Positions 49,029 through 58,103 of a stretch of 64,000 bases of DNA are shown one piece after another; the stretch's first letter is position 1, and each line of letters starts with the position of its first letter. A model generated the notes under the pieces. The model was not told the DNA's origin. It searched no databases and saw only the letters and a list, made by a program, of their open reading frames with translations. Source of the stretch: Tetramitus jugosus (Eukaryota; Heterolobosea; Eutetramitea; Acrasida; Vahlkampfiidae); the NCBI GenBank assembly GCA_937625935.1, contig OW569378.1:1-64000 (forward strand), written 5' to 3'. The position numbers and the translations under genes are program-made.

Positions 49029-49388
49029 GATTAATGATGATACAAGAAATGTTTGTTGTGTTTTCGGTGATTCGGCGATTGAGAAAAAAAAGCGGGAAAG
49101 AAAATTCGAGCGAAAAACCAAAGTAGAACAAAACGTTGTAACATGCACGGTGAAGCTCGTTCAAGGACTTGAAATCTACAGCAGTGACTGGATGCCCACG
49201 GAATTCCATAAAACTTGAAATCATATTTGGGCATGCCAGAAAGGACAAATGGGCTATTCATAAAACTAAAAGGAATTCCTTCCCTCTGCTGCGAAATCCC
49301 AAAAGATTTTACAACTAAGTTTTGGGTTTCCCATGGGATAAAGAGAAAACAACAATACAAAGGATTTTTTCAAAGAGAAACAACAAGT

Positions 49389-50579
49389 ATGAAATTTACC
49401 TCGAGATCTAACAAGAAATTTTCGGGCAATGATGGTTCAGTTGATAAGCCTGCCGCTGAAAAGAACAATCCATACTTGGATCATGTGTCCAAACTTGAAC
49501 AAGAGCTAAGAGATTATGTCATGAAGAAAAAGACTCTTGAAGTACAGTTGAGTGTAACATCTGATGATCTGACTCGAGTATCGGATGCTACTCCTTCCTC
49601 TAAAGAGATGAATGAATTGGATGAGTTGGAGCATGCAGAAAAGATGGTTGGTTTCTTGCAATTGGAACTTGAAAATGCAACAAATCTGGCTACAATTGAC
49701 AAAAAAGAAACAGTTCAATTACAATTCCTTGAAAAACAAATGGAACTCTTGAAGAGGACTCGGAAAAAGATTGCCACAGGAAAGTCTCTCATCGACAACA
49801 TTCACTTGATAAAAGAGTTGTCAGATGATCTGGAAAAGGTAAAGAATGAAAATGAAGCAATGAAGCAGAAGGTAAAGCTGGGTGAGATGTTTGAACAAGA
49901 ATATAGGATGATGGAAACCAACGTCCTGAAGCACAAGAAGAAGATTGCAGAACAAGACACTAGAATTGCCTCACTCGAACAACAAAATTTGAACCTTTCT
50001 TACTCCATGAAACAACAACAATCCAGTGATAGTTGTTTAAGAATTGCACAGCTAGTTGGGACCATGGAGCAGTTACAGAAGGAAGCAAATATCGAGCGTC
50101 AGACAAGGAAGGAAATGGAGGTTCTGTATGAGAAATTAGCTCTCATGTACAAGCAGTTGAAAAAGAGAGTGGAATTACCACCACCTACAGAGAGCAGCAT
50201 TGGCCATGAAAAGGATGAAGTTATTCGAACATTAAGAGCTAAAATCTCACTCCTTGAAGATATGAGATTCCAAAATGAGTTGGAGATGGAATATCGGTCA
50301 ACCAATAGTGCAATTTATCCTTCCGTTCTCTCCAATGCTCAGAATTCACAGTCTCATGACTGTCTCTCAAGTGCTCCACCTCCACCACCTGCGATGATGA
50401 TGAACACTCAACCTAAGAAATCCCCCAGCATGACAGTCATTAGAAAGTCAGTGACAATGAAACCAGCCAGCAAAAACGACAATGAGCCCTCACTAAAGGA
50501 CCTAATCATGAAAACAAAGCAATCCCTAAGAAGCACAGGCATCAGTTTGACAGAAGAGAATCAATCATCAACAGAGTGA
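49389..50579 (+). CDS. Coiled-coil protein with proline tract (396 aa)
   Basis: ATG 49389 is preferred; an upstream in-frame ATG at 49215 would add 58 residues that look like leader sequence. Residues ~20-300 are a long heptad-rich coiled coil (HVSKLEQELRDYVMKKKTLEVQL and others). A short proline run (APPPPPAMMM), a basic linker and a final helix LKDLIMKTKQSLRSTG follow, the last two being vaguely like actin-binding or formin-type autoregulatory tails. No known family. A cytoskeletal scaffold role is a guess. Confidence 0.75.
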   Translation: MKFTSRSNKKFSGNDGSVDKPAAEKNNPYLDHVSKLEQELRDYVMKKKTLEVQLSVTSDDLTRVSDATPSSKEMNELDELEHAEKMVGFLQLELENATNLATIDKKETVQLQFLEKQMELLKRTRKKIATGKSLIDNIHLIKELSDDLEKVKNENEAMKQKVKLGEMFEQEYRMMETNVLKHKKKIAEQDTRIASLEQQNLNLSYSMKQQQSSDSCLRIAQLVGTMEQLQKEANIERQTRKEMEVLYEKLALMYKQLKKRVELPPPTESSIGHEKDEVIRTLRAKISLLEDMRFQNELEMEYRSTNSAIYPSVLSNAQNSQSHDCLSSAPPPPPAMMMNTQPKKSPSMTVIRKSVTMKPASKNDNEPSLKDLIMKTKQSLRSTGISLTEENQSSTE

Positions 50580-50807
50580 ATCTGGCACTGAAATGCAAGA
50601 ACAAGAAACTCCTACTCTAAAAATACAACCTTCCAAATTTCCTTCAGCTTCTTTTCTGCAGCGGCAGTGTCAAAAATACCTTTTTGTGCTGTTCTGCTGT
50701 TGTTCAAAAACACCTTGATTCCAAAAAACAAATCATCTGCATCAAGATAAAAAACACCTTATCGAATAATACACAACCCCCACATCCCAACAACAAAAAT
50801 CATCATC

Positions 50808-53800
50808 ATGATGCAACCAGACGAAGACGACGATTTTTTTCAACCAATAACGAAAAATACCAATCAGTCGTCCAAAAAAAAGAATGGAAAAAAGAAGAAC
50901 AGCACTCATCAACAAAATTTCAACACTTTTGCAATCTTATCCAACCTTGACTCATCCATCACAAGTAATTCTGCTGCTTGTTCACCTCCATCATCACCAC
51001 TCGCTGACAACAACTATAGTCAAAATGATAATGACGATGAGAATCCAATGACAAAATCTCTACTTTCTTCATTCATTATTGAAGATTATCAAAATAAGAA
51101 GACTGTTAATCACAACAACAATAAGAATTCAAGCAGTCGGAGTAATTCTTCTTCCATACAACAACAACAACAACAGGAATTGGAATATCAATCAGAGTTG
51201 AGTGATAGTTCACCAGAGAATGACTCAACAACCTATCATTCCATTGCCAATGAATCAACACGTGATTCATTAGCTTCTTCACCTGTTTCTCTCTCTTCAC
51301 CACCTCACAATGATGACAATGATGACAATGATGATGAGGAGTATGTGGTGGAAGAAGAACAACAACATCAACAACCCATGACTACTCAGAAGGAGAATAT
51401 CGATGATGAACAAGAACAAGATTTTATCAACCAACAACAACAACAACAACAACAACAAGAAGAAGAAGAAGTAGGAGAGTTGGTCAATCCGTTCCTATCG
51501 GATAACGATGAAGATGATGACCAAGAGGTAAACAATCAACAGTCTTCTTCGTCGTCCTATGCTCCAATGTACTCTCCTCTGTCATCTCTCATGTCAGCAG
51601 AACAGCAACAGCAGCAAGAGCAACAGAATGTAAATGAAGATCATGAAGAAGAAGATCGTGTGAGTGATCATGGTCATGTAGAATATGAAAGTGAGGTAAT
51701 AATGCCAGTGTACTATAATAATAATGATAACAACAGTGACAATGAGAGAGATGAAGTGGATTACAATGAAGATGAGGAGAATGATGCCTATTTCAAGCAA
51801 GAGAATGATTATTCTCAAGATATTCAAGAGTATCAACCAAATCTCGCTTTGCATTCCATTGCATTGAATGAAGAAAGTCATCGCCATGAAGAACAACACC
51901 AGGAGCAAGAAGAAGAAGAGGAGATTCAAGTTCCTGCTGTTTCTCCATCATCCAATCAGAAGAGGGATCAATCACGGCAAGCAGTTCTTGATCAAAATGA
52001 GAATGAGATAGAACAGTTGTTGTCACAGGAAGAGCAAGAGTTGATCAACAATAATGAACAAGCAAAACCATCAACAGCGCCACAAGAGTATCCTATCGTC
52101 AAGAATCAAACCACTCTGTATCCAACTCTCATGTCAGGAGCAACTCCAAAGAGAGCCAACACTCTCTATGAAATGAAGGCCCTTACTCACAAGGTTGTGG
52201 ACCGTGATGGCGTTCCATTGGATCACGAGTGTTTCAAAGGACAATGGACCGATCAAGAATACTTTCGACAATTGTCGTACAAACCAACAGAGTACACGTT
52301 CTTGATTGATGGATCAACGGGTGTTGCGACTTCGGGTCAATCCGGCAGTGATGGTGCTACAGGAAAGGCAGGTATGAGTGGGCGACGCGGTGGTTATGCT
52401 GAGAATGGTGAATCAGGCTCTGACGGAGAAGATGGATCCGATGGACTCAATGGTGCCAATGGCAAGCATGGAGTCAACGCATATCCCATTTACGTTCGTG
52501 TCGATGGTGATGAACAACAGTTGAGTTTGTCTGGTTCCTATCATGGAATGATACCTCTAGGGAATCCTAATCCTGATCAAGTTGGAAATCCATCTCTCGT
52601 ATATATCGATGCCTGTGGTGGAGATGGTGGACAAGGTGGCAACGGAGGTCGTGGAGGTAATGGAGGAAACGGAGGCAACGGTGGTCCAGGTGGTGAACCA
52701 GAGAGTCATGTGAGTGCCAATGGAAATGAAATGATTGGTGGTAGAGGAGGTGACGGAGGCAGTGGTGGTAACGGTGGTAATGGAGGTCATGGTGGCAATG
52801 GCGGAAACGGTGGCAAAGGTGGCAGTATTCTGATTGAAGCGACAAAGAGCGAGTTGTTCATGTTCATGGAAGTGAATGTCTTGGGTGGAAAGAGTGGAAA
52901 GGGTGGAGAAGGTGGCAAAGGTGGAGTGGGAGGTAAGGGTGGTTCAGCTGGTCACGGTTTTCTCACCTACGAGGATAAGATGAAGGGAGTCGATGGTCGA
53001 ATGGGAACCTCGGGCACGGAAGGACTAAATGGACGATCAGGTGTCGAAGGTGCGCCTGGTAACGTGTACTATGTCGTCCTAAATCCTGATTTATCCGTCA
53101 AGGAACAGGGATATAAGAAGTACACTGTCAAGGTTGTCAGTTACAATGTCAGAGGAGTGGATGATGATGGTATCTTTGAGCCAAATGATGAAATTATGAT
53201 CACTGATATTGTATTGGAGAATGATGGTCATATTACATTGCCAAAGGGATGCAAGTTATCGTTGACTCGAAATGACATGTTCACTCCTATTGAAAGTGGA
53301 GATTTGCTACCTGAAATTCCACCAAACTCTCGAATCACTGTCGGTTTCAACCTAAGAGGCAGAATCAATAGTGTTCCCACTCCAACAGCACCTGGTCGCT
53401 ACAATCAAAAGCTCGAGATTTGTACCAAATGTCATTTGCTCGGCAAGGAGTTTAGGGATTCGACATATGGAAAGAACATTGATGTCACTTATCCGATTCA
53501 GTTAGGAAGAGCCACTCATCCAAAGGCAATGGCACCGGGTGATGTTGCTACATTCAAGATTGAAGTTGCAAACATATCTACTGTGTACTATGGCACGAAA
53601 TCAGATGGTGGACAACCCATTGACTACAAGGTAACATTTGACGAACGCTTCCAACTGTTGAATCACGATCAAAAGAATTCAATGGAGGGATCCATTGAGA
53701 AACTAGCTCCTGGCAGTGCCAAAACAATTGAGTTCTCTGTTAAACTACTCAATAGTGCTGCTTTCTATGAACAGCTAACTTGGAAAGTAGAGTTAAGGTT

Positions 53801-55211
53801 CAGGGACACATTGATCGAGTTTTCAGAGATCCCTCTCAGAGTTTGTCCAAGATTCAACACTCAAGAAGCATCCAGCTCCGATTTACTGCTGATCACACAT
53901 TCAATGATTACTCAGAGAGAATACTTGTTGTACAATAAGATATTTGAAGGATTAGGATTGAAAGCATCCTTCTTTGACTCTGAAATGTACAATGGCATTA
54001 GTGTGAATAGTATCACCAACAAACCCAATGAATGGGTTGGCAAGTTTGTAGGCAAACCAATTTTGCTCCCACTCAAGAACTTGAATGATATCTCCTTGCT
54101 CCATGGTGGCGATATAGTGTCTCATTTCCATGGAAATACAAATGACAACGAAGACAGAAACGAATCAGGATTTGTAATCATTGGAGTGTCTAAGAACATT
54201 TCTCAATTCAGAGAAAACATGAAACAACATTTGTTTGATAGCATGGGATCCGGTGCTGGTGTCTACGAAATTTCTGAAAAGAAACTGAGTGACTACTTTA
54301 TTATGACTGCTCCTACGGTGGAAACTATGAATTTATGTTTGAATAAGACAGTAGAGGATTACACGAAGAAGCAGCCATCTCAAGTGTTCAAAGCTTACAA
54401 GACTGAGTTTGCTCCTAGAAAGTTGAATATGTTCAACCTTTACACTCACGGTAAAGGAGTTCTCAAGCAGTTGCCACTGAACAAAATTCATCGATTCCAA
54501 TTGGTGACAAATGGCGATGAAACCTTGGAACACAATCCACTGTTTTTGTCAACATCTCGGACTTCGACTGACGATGACAATACATTCAGAGATTCACTGA
54601 ATCGCTCCGACTTTTACACAGAAGAGAGATTCTTTGAGGTATTGTTGGCCATTATCTCATCTCTCTCAATCACAAAGAAGATGCACATGTTAATGGATGA
54701 TCACCAACAATATATGAAGTGCAAAGACTGGAACTTTATTGTTGATGAGACATATGCAGGAAGGAGGAACTCTTCATCAAGACAAATGACATCTAGTCAT
54801 AAGAGGATAACCATCAACGATCTCTTGGCTGTTAGCTTGTATAACGACTTGAAGACTGAATACTTCTATCCAGATTTGGGACTGAGAAGAGCAATTCTCT
54901 TCTGTCAGATTGCCAAAGCCAACGCATCAAAACTTAGAACCATGAATGAAGCTTTGTACACAATCTGGTTGGTCATGTCCAGAATGGTCAGTCACACATT
55001 CTGGAGATCACTTCCCTATTTTTCAAGCTTGAGCGACAAGAGAAACAGCCTTATTGCACTCAGAGCTGAATTGGAGAAGGTTCTCTTTGATAATTCTTCA
55101 GTGACCAATGTGTCCTTGGAGATGAAGAGAAGAGCAGAGAGCGATGCTGAAAACAAGGACCGTTTGAAGATGGAGGATTTACAAAAAGTCACTGTGTCAC
55201 TCCTTCAATAA
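50808..55211 (+). CDS. Large glycine-repeat protein, unknown (1467 aa)
   Basis: Residues 1-430 are low-complexity: Ser, polyQ, Asn and long Glu/Asp tracts. Residues ~500-760 hold a collagen-like/Gly-X-Gly region with units such as SGSDGATGKAG, GGNGGRGGNGG and GKGGEGGKGGVGGKGG, interrupted by a folded insert with YPIYVRVDGD and HGMIPLGNPNPDQVGNPSLVYIDACGG. Residues ~780-980 look beta-sandwich-like (ICTKCHLLGKEF, APGDVATFKIEVANIS). From ~1010 to the end is a mostly helical domain. No signal peptide or transmembrane helix, so probably cytosolic. Similar Gly-repeat-plus-unknown-domain proteins occur in other amoebae and bacteria, but I cannot name the family. Confidence 0.8.
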   Translation: MMQPDEDDDFFQPITKNTNQSSKKKNGKKKNSTHQQNFNTFAILSNLDSSITSNSAACSPPSSPLADNNYSQNDNDDENPMTKSLLSSFIIEDYQNKKTVNHNNNKNSSSRSNSSSIQQQQQQELEYQSELSDSSPENDSTTYHSIANESTRDSLASSPVSLSSPPHNDDNDDNDDEEYVVEEEQQHQQPMTTQKENIDDEQEQDFINQQQQQQQQQEEEEVGELVNPFLSDNDEDDDQEVNNQQSSSSSYAPMYSPLSSLMSAEQQQQQEQQNVNEDHEEEDRVSDHGHVEYESEVIMPVYYNNNDNNSDNERDEVDYNEDEENDAYFKQENDYSQDIQEYQPNLALHSIALNEESHRHEEQHQEQEEEEEIQVPAVSPSSNQKRDQSRQAVLDQNENEIEQLLSQEEQELINNNEQAKPSTAPQEYPIVKNQTTLYPTLMSGATPKRANTLYEMKALTHKVVDRDGVPLDHECFKGQWTDQEYFRQLSYKPTEYTFLIDGSTGVATSGQSGSDGATGKAGMSGRRGGYAENGESGSDGEDGSDGLNGANGKHGVNAYPIYVRVDGDEQQLSLSGSYHGMIPLGNPNPDQVGNPSLVYIDACGGDGGQGGNGGRGGNGGNGGNGGPGGEPESHVSANGNEMIGGRGGDGGSGGNGGNGGHGGNGGNGGKGGSILIEATKSELFMFMEVNVLGGKSGKGGEGGKGGVGGKGGSAGHGFLTYEDKMKGVDGRMGTSGTEGLNGRSGVEGAPGNVYYVVLNPDLSVKEQGYKKYTVKVVSYNVRGVDDDGIFEPNDEIMITDIVLENDGHITLPKGCKLSLTRNDMFTPIESGDLLPEIPPNSRITVGFNLRGRINSVPTPTAPGRYNQKLEICTKCHLLGKEFRDSTYGKNIDVTYPIQLGRATHPKAMAPGDVATFKIEVANISTVYYGTKSDGGQPIDYKVTFDERFQLLNHDQKNSMEGSIEKLAPGSAKTIEFSVKLLNSAAFYEQLTWKVELRFRDTLIEFSEIPLRVCPRFNTQEASSSDLLLITHSMITQREYLLYNKIFEGLGLKASFFDSEMYNGISVNSITNKPNEWVGKFVGKPILLPLKNLNDISLLHGGDIVSHFHGNTNDNEDRNESGFVIIGVSKNISQFRENMKQHLFDSMGSGAGVYEISEKKLSDYFIMTAPTVETMNLCLNKTVEDYTKKQPSQVFKAYKTEFAPRKLNMFNLYTHGKGVLKQLPLNKIHRFQLVTNGDETLEHNPLFLSTSRTSTDDDNTFRDSLNRSDFYTEERFFEVLLAIISSLSITKKMHMLMDDHQQYMKCKDWNFIVDETYAGRRNSSSRQMTSSHKRITINDLLAVSLYNDLKTEYFYPDLGLRRAILFCQIAKANASKLRTMNEALYTIWLVMSRMVSHTFWRSLPYFSSLSDKRNSLIALRAELEKVLFDNSSVTNVSLEMKRRAESDAENKDRLKMEDLQKVTVSLLQ

Positions 55212-55342
55212 AAGTTCATACAACATAACCGACTTTTATGAGAATCAGTAAGCAATTGTAGTTTTTATTTGTATTTCTGTTAATCAGCCATGTTACGCTT
55301 TATGAAATCACATTTCATTGATTGAATTTGCTTTTGCCCTTG

Positions 55343-55735
55343 TTATTGACATCTTGGCTCAGGTTTTACAATGATTTCAATCTGAACATTCTTGGAGTTG
55401 TTGAGCGCCAGCAATGGAGCATTGATGGATACTCCAGCTCTGTACAATTCTGACATGACCTTGGAATAAGTAATGGTTGCTTGTTGAAATGCAGTCATTG
55501 CCTCTTTCTTGCACTCGTTGACAGGACTAACTTGCCCACAACCAAAATCACGCACAACAATCTTTGAGTTGGGATTTGCTCCGCTAATTTCGAACAAGAA
55601 GCGGTAAGTGTCAAGCAGACTATTGATTTTGCCAATGTCATCGGAACTGATTCTTACAGTACCATTATTGGTAATTGTAAAAACTTGGGTATAAGCTGCA
55701 ACATAGTTTGTGTAACTTTGTTTAATTGGGTCCAT
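55343..55735 (-). CDS. Small protein, unknown (130 aa)
   Basis: ATG 55735 to stop 55343. No signal peptide. Mixed alpha/beta composition, with three Cys (FGCGQVSPVNECKK and the terminal PRCQ). A pattern IVVRDFGCGQ precedes a helix AFQQATITYSKVMSEL. The family is not recognised. Convergent with the 1467-aa gene, 130 bp apart. Confidence 0.65.
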   Translation of the reverse strand: MDPIKQSYTNYVAAYTQVFTITNNGTVRISSDDIGKINSLLDTYRFLFEISGANPNSKIVVRDFGCGQVSPVNECKKEAMTAFQQATITYSKVMSELYRAGVSINAPLLALNNSKNVQIEIIVKPEPRCQ

Positions 55736-55959
55736 GACTTGTTTGGGTTATTGTTTTGTTTGTGGTGTGTCACAACGATAATCTGGCCTTAAAAACCAAA
55801 AACCTGGTTGGTTTGCAGGACCCATCAAACAATAGTTCTGGCGCCAGAAACAAATTGTAACAGCGAGCGGAACATTTTTGCAAGGGAAAGTAAGACAAGA
55901 ATTCTGTAACTGGTTTTTTTGTATGCTGCTTCAATTTCCGTTGAAACTGTCTTTACAAC

Positions 55960-56458
55960 GGCAAAGGCCATCTACCTCGGTTGAAAAAGCTGTCTTTTTC
56001 GCTGTTTGATTCAACCCACAAATACAACATTATGCCACGAGGCGTGCCTAAGGACGGCAAGAGAAAAGCTGTCGACAAATACTCATCACACCATCAGAAA
56101 TGTCATCATTGCCATTCTCACATGAAGCCAGTCAAGCATTAGAGAATAGACAAGAATGGAGAATTGAATGTCTCTGTGGTCAGAGGTTAAACAGTGTGCA
56201 ACCACTAAATGTTTAGTGACTCACAACACAGACATCAACACGGCCAAGAACATGCTCCATCTACTGAGAAATGGATGGACAGTCACGTCCCGATGCCTTC
56301 AAGAGGAAGAAAAAGGTCGCAAAAGAATTAATCAAAATGGTGGAACACCTTCAAAGGCTCACTCCATCAAGCTGCTATGTAAGTCCCGATTATGTAGGAG
56401 CGTTAAGGTGTCTTATCGGGAAACCATAATGTTTTTATTATGGCTTGATGGACAGTAG
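55960..56458 (+). pseudogene. Fanzor/TnpB-like nuclease C-terminal remnant
   Basis: Fragments in two frames. 55965-56110 gives KGHLPRLKKLSF… then VDKYSSHHQKCHHCHSHMK, matching the pre-zinc-finger VDEYRTSxxCxxCxxxM pattern. After a stop and frame change, 56165-56260 gives KQCATTKCLVTHNTDINTAKNML, matching the second zinc-finger half and the R-D-x-N-A-A-x-N RuvC-III motif with its catalytic Asp (here N-T-D-I-N-T-A-K-N). This order is characteristic of TnpB/Fanzor RNA-guided nucleases; a giant-virus-type IS607 relative is equally possible. The N-terminal RuvC-I/II parts are absent, so it is dead. No terminal repeats or guide RNA found. Confidence 0.55.
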
Positions 56459-56481
56459 ACCGCCACCTTAATTATGATATG

Positions 56482-57831
56482 TTAGAAGCACTTCTTGAGG
56501 CAAATTCTGCCACTTCCTTCTTCCTGATACTCTTGTCGTGTAATCCAGTCAATCTTTGTGTTGCCAGTTGCTTCTTCCGAAGCCCAAGCCTTTCCACCGA
56601 GCCAAACACTTGACGTTGTTCCTTGTTCTTCCTGATCCAAGTAGGCATGATTCACATTGACTGACTTTGCCAACTTGTCATCACACGTGTGTCTCACATA
56701 GTTGGACACTTCTTGCTGCAATCGAGCAGAGAAATTATGGAACAGTGTGTTACCACCAGACAACACAATATTAGAGTACAAGGCACTTCTATCCTCTGGT
56801 TTCACCTTTTGAACCGCATCGAAAATACTCTTTTGAATCGAAGAGTCATCAAATATGCCCAACACTTGCGGATTGAACATGGATTCCACAACTTTGAAAG
56901 CTTCACCACCAATTTCCAATGACTCACCACTAGGAAGCTCCAATTCTTGAACAAATTCCTCTGGACTCTGAGCCAACCCCTTCAACTCCTCATTGAGATC
57001 CATTGCCGTGTACGCCATATTTTTCTTGACGTGCTGAGCGACACGATGCGCATCAGAAGCAGCAAGCTCGAATCCCGCCGTTTTCACCATCTCCAAAATG
57101 TAACTCGACAAAACTTGTCCGGCGACGGGGAAATGCACAGTAGAAGTGTACAGCGGCTTATTGTTAAGCACGGGGGTAATGCTGGAGAAGGAAGCTCCAC
57201 TGGAGACGGCCAAACCGTTCAAGACACCACTTGGGCTCTGATTTCTCATGGCCAACACACCAGGAGCTTCCATATAGAAGCGTTCACAATTGAAGTACTC
57301 GACAAAAAGCTCGCAAGTTCCCTGTCGGTGAATCATGGAGCTCAACGGATCCGCAGTTACAATGACGGGGTTTCTTTCTGGTTGATAATTGGCGCCAAAT
57401 TTTTCGCTATTTTGATCGTAAGCAAACTGAATGATGGCTTCGTATTGATCCCAATCAACAATAGCTCCACTCTGATATGGATACCTCAATACTGTAGATG
57501 GTTCAGAACTCGTTGGTTTCTTTGTTCTTTGCTGTTGCTCCTTTACATTTCTCCGATTACTGCGCACAGAAGAAGATTGAGCATTTTGCTTCTTTTGATT
57601 GGCAAGCTTCGCCTTCTTGACAGCGTCCTTGCCCACTGTAAACTCTGGTTTCTTGTTCTTGGGCACAGGAAGCTCAAACGAAACGACAGTCGGAATAATT
57701 GTCGGATTTTTTTCCGTCTGTAAACCAAACTTGGTTTCGAATTGTCCAATATCAAATATGAGTGCGGCTTGACTGGCGTTGGTGTTACTCGATGATTGCA
57801 ACGATGTTTTTTGAGATGTAGGAGGCGGCAT
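56482..57831 (-). CDS. Divergent actin-related protein
   Basis: 449 aa, actin fold. The first phosphate loop is altered (ALIFDIGQFETKFGLQ). A Lys/Gln/Ser-rich insertion of ~45 residues follows in subdomain 2, then YPYQSGAIVDWDQYEAI, SGASFSSITPVLNN (second phosphate loop) and SNIVLSGGNTLFHNFSARL. The C-terminus RICLKKCF echoes actin's HRKCF. The changed nucleotide loops suggest weak or absent ATPase activity, as in nuclear Arps of chromatin remodellers. Which Arp subclass it is cannot be said by eye. Confidence 0.85.
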   Translation of the reverse strand: MPPPTSQKTSLQSSSNTNASQAALIFDIGQFETKFGLQTEKNPTIIPTVVSFELPVPKNKKPEFTVGKDAVKKAKLANQKKQNAQSSSVRSNRRNVKEQQQRTKKPTSSEPSTVLRYPYQSGAIVDWDQYEAIIQFAYDQNSEKFGANYQPERNPVIVTADPLSSMIHRQGTCELFVEYFNCERFYMEAPGVLAMRNQSPSGVLNGLAVSSGASFSSITPVLNNKPLYTSTVHFPVAGQVLSSYILEMVKTAGFELAASDAHRVAQHVKKNMAYTAMDLNEELKGLAQSPEEFVQELELPSGESLEIGGEAFKVVESMFNPQVLGIFDDSSIQKSIFDAVQKVKPEDRSALYSNIVLSGGNTLFHNFSARLQQEVSNYVRHTCDDKLAKSVNVNHAYLDQEEQGTTSSVWLGGKAWASEEATGNTKIDWITRQEYQEEGSGRICLKKCF

Positions 57832-58103
57832 TTGGGATTATAAAAATGATGATGTGTTTTGTTTTTTGTTTTTTGTGTCACAAAACGCTGAACGATCGCT
57901 GGTAATGCACAACAAGGTGATCCGTGGAACGAATGATGGATCGTTTTTTTTCAGTTGTAATTCATGCTTGATTGTCACTGACAATGACGGACAGCTGACA
58001 CGAATGGGTCCGATCCAGGAATTACACCGATTGATGTTCAAACAACAAAAACAAAAAAAATTGAATCCACAGTCGAATGCATGATCTTTTGGTGAGTTGA
58101 TCA

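Noticed and set aside
52610-52960. Short tandem DNA repeats considered as satellite or CRISPR-like
   Set aside because: They are GGN codon repeats encoding the Gly-rich tract in one intact long frame.
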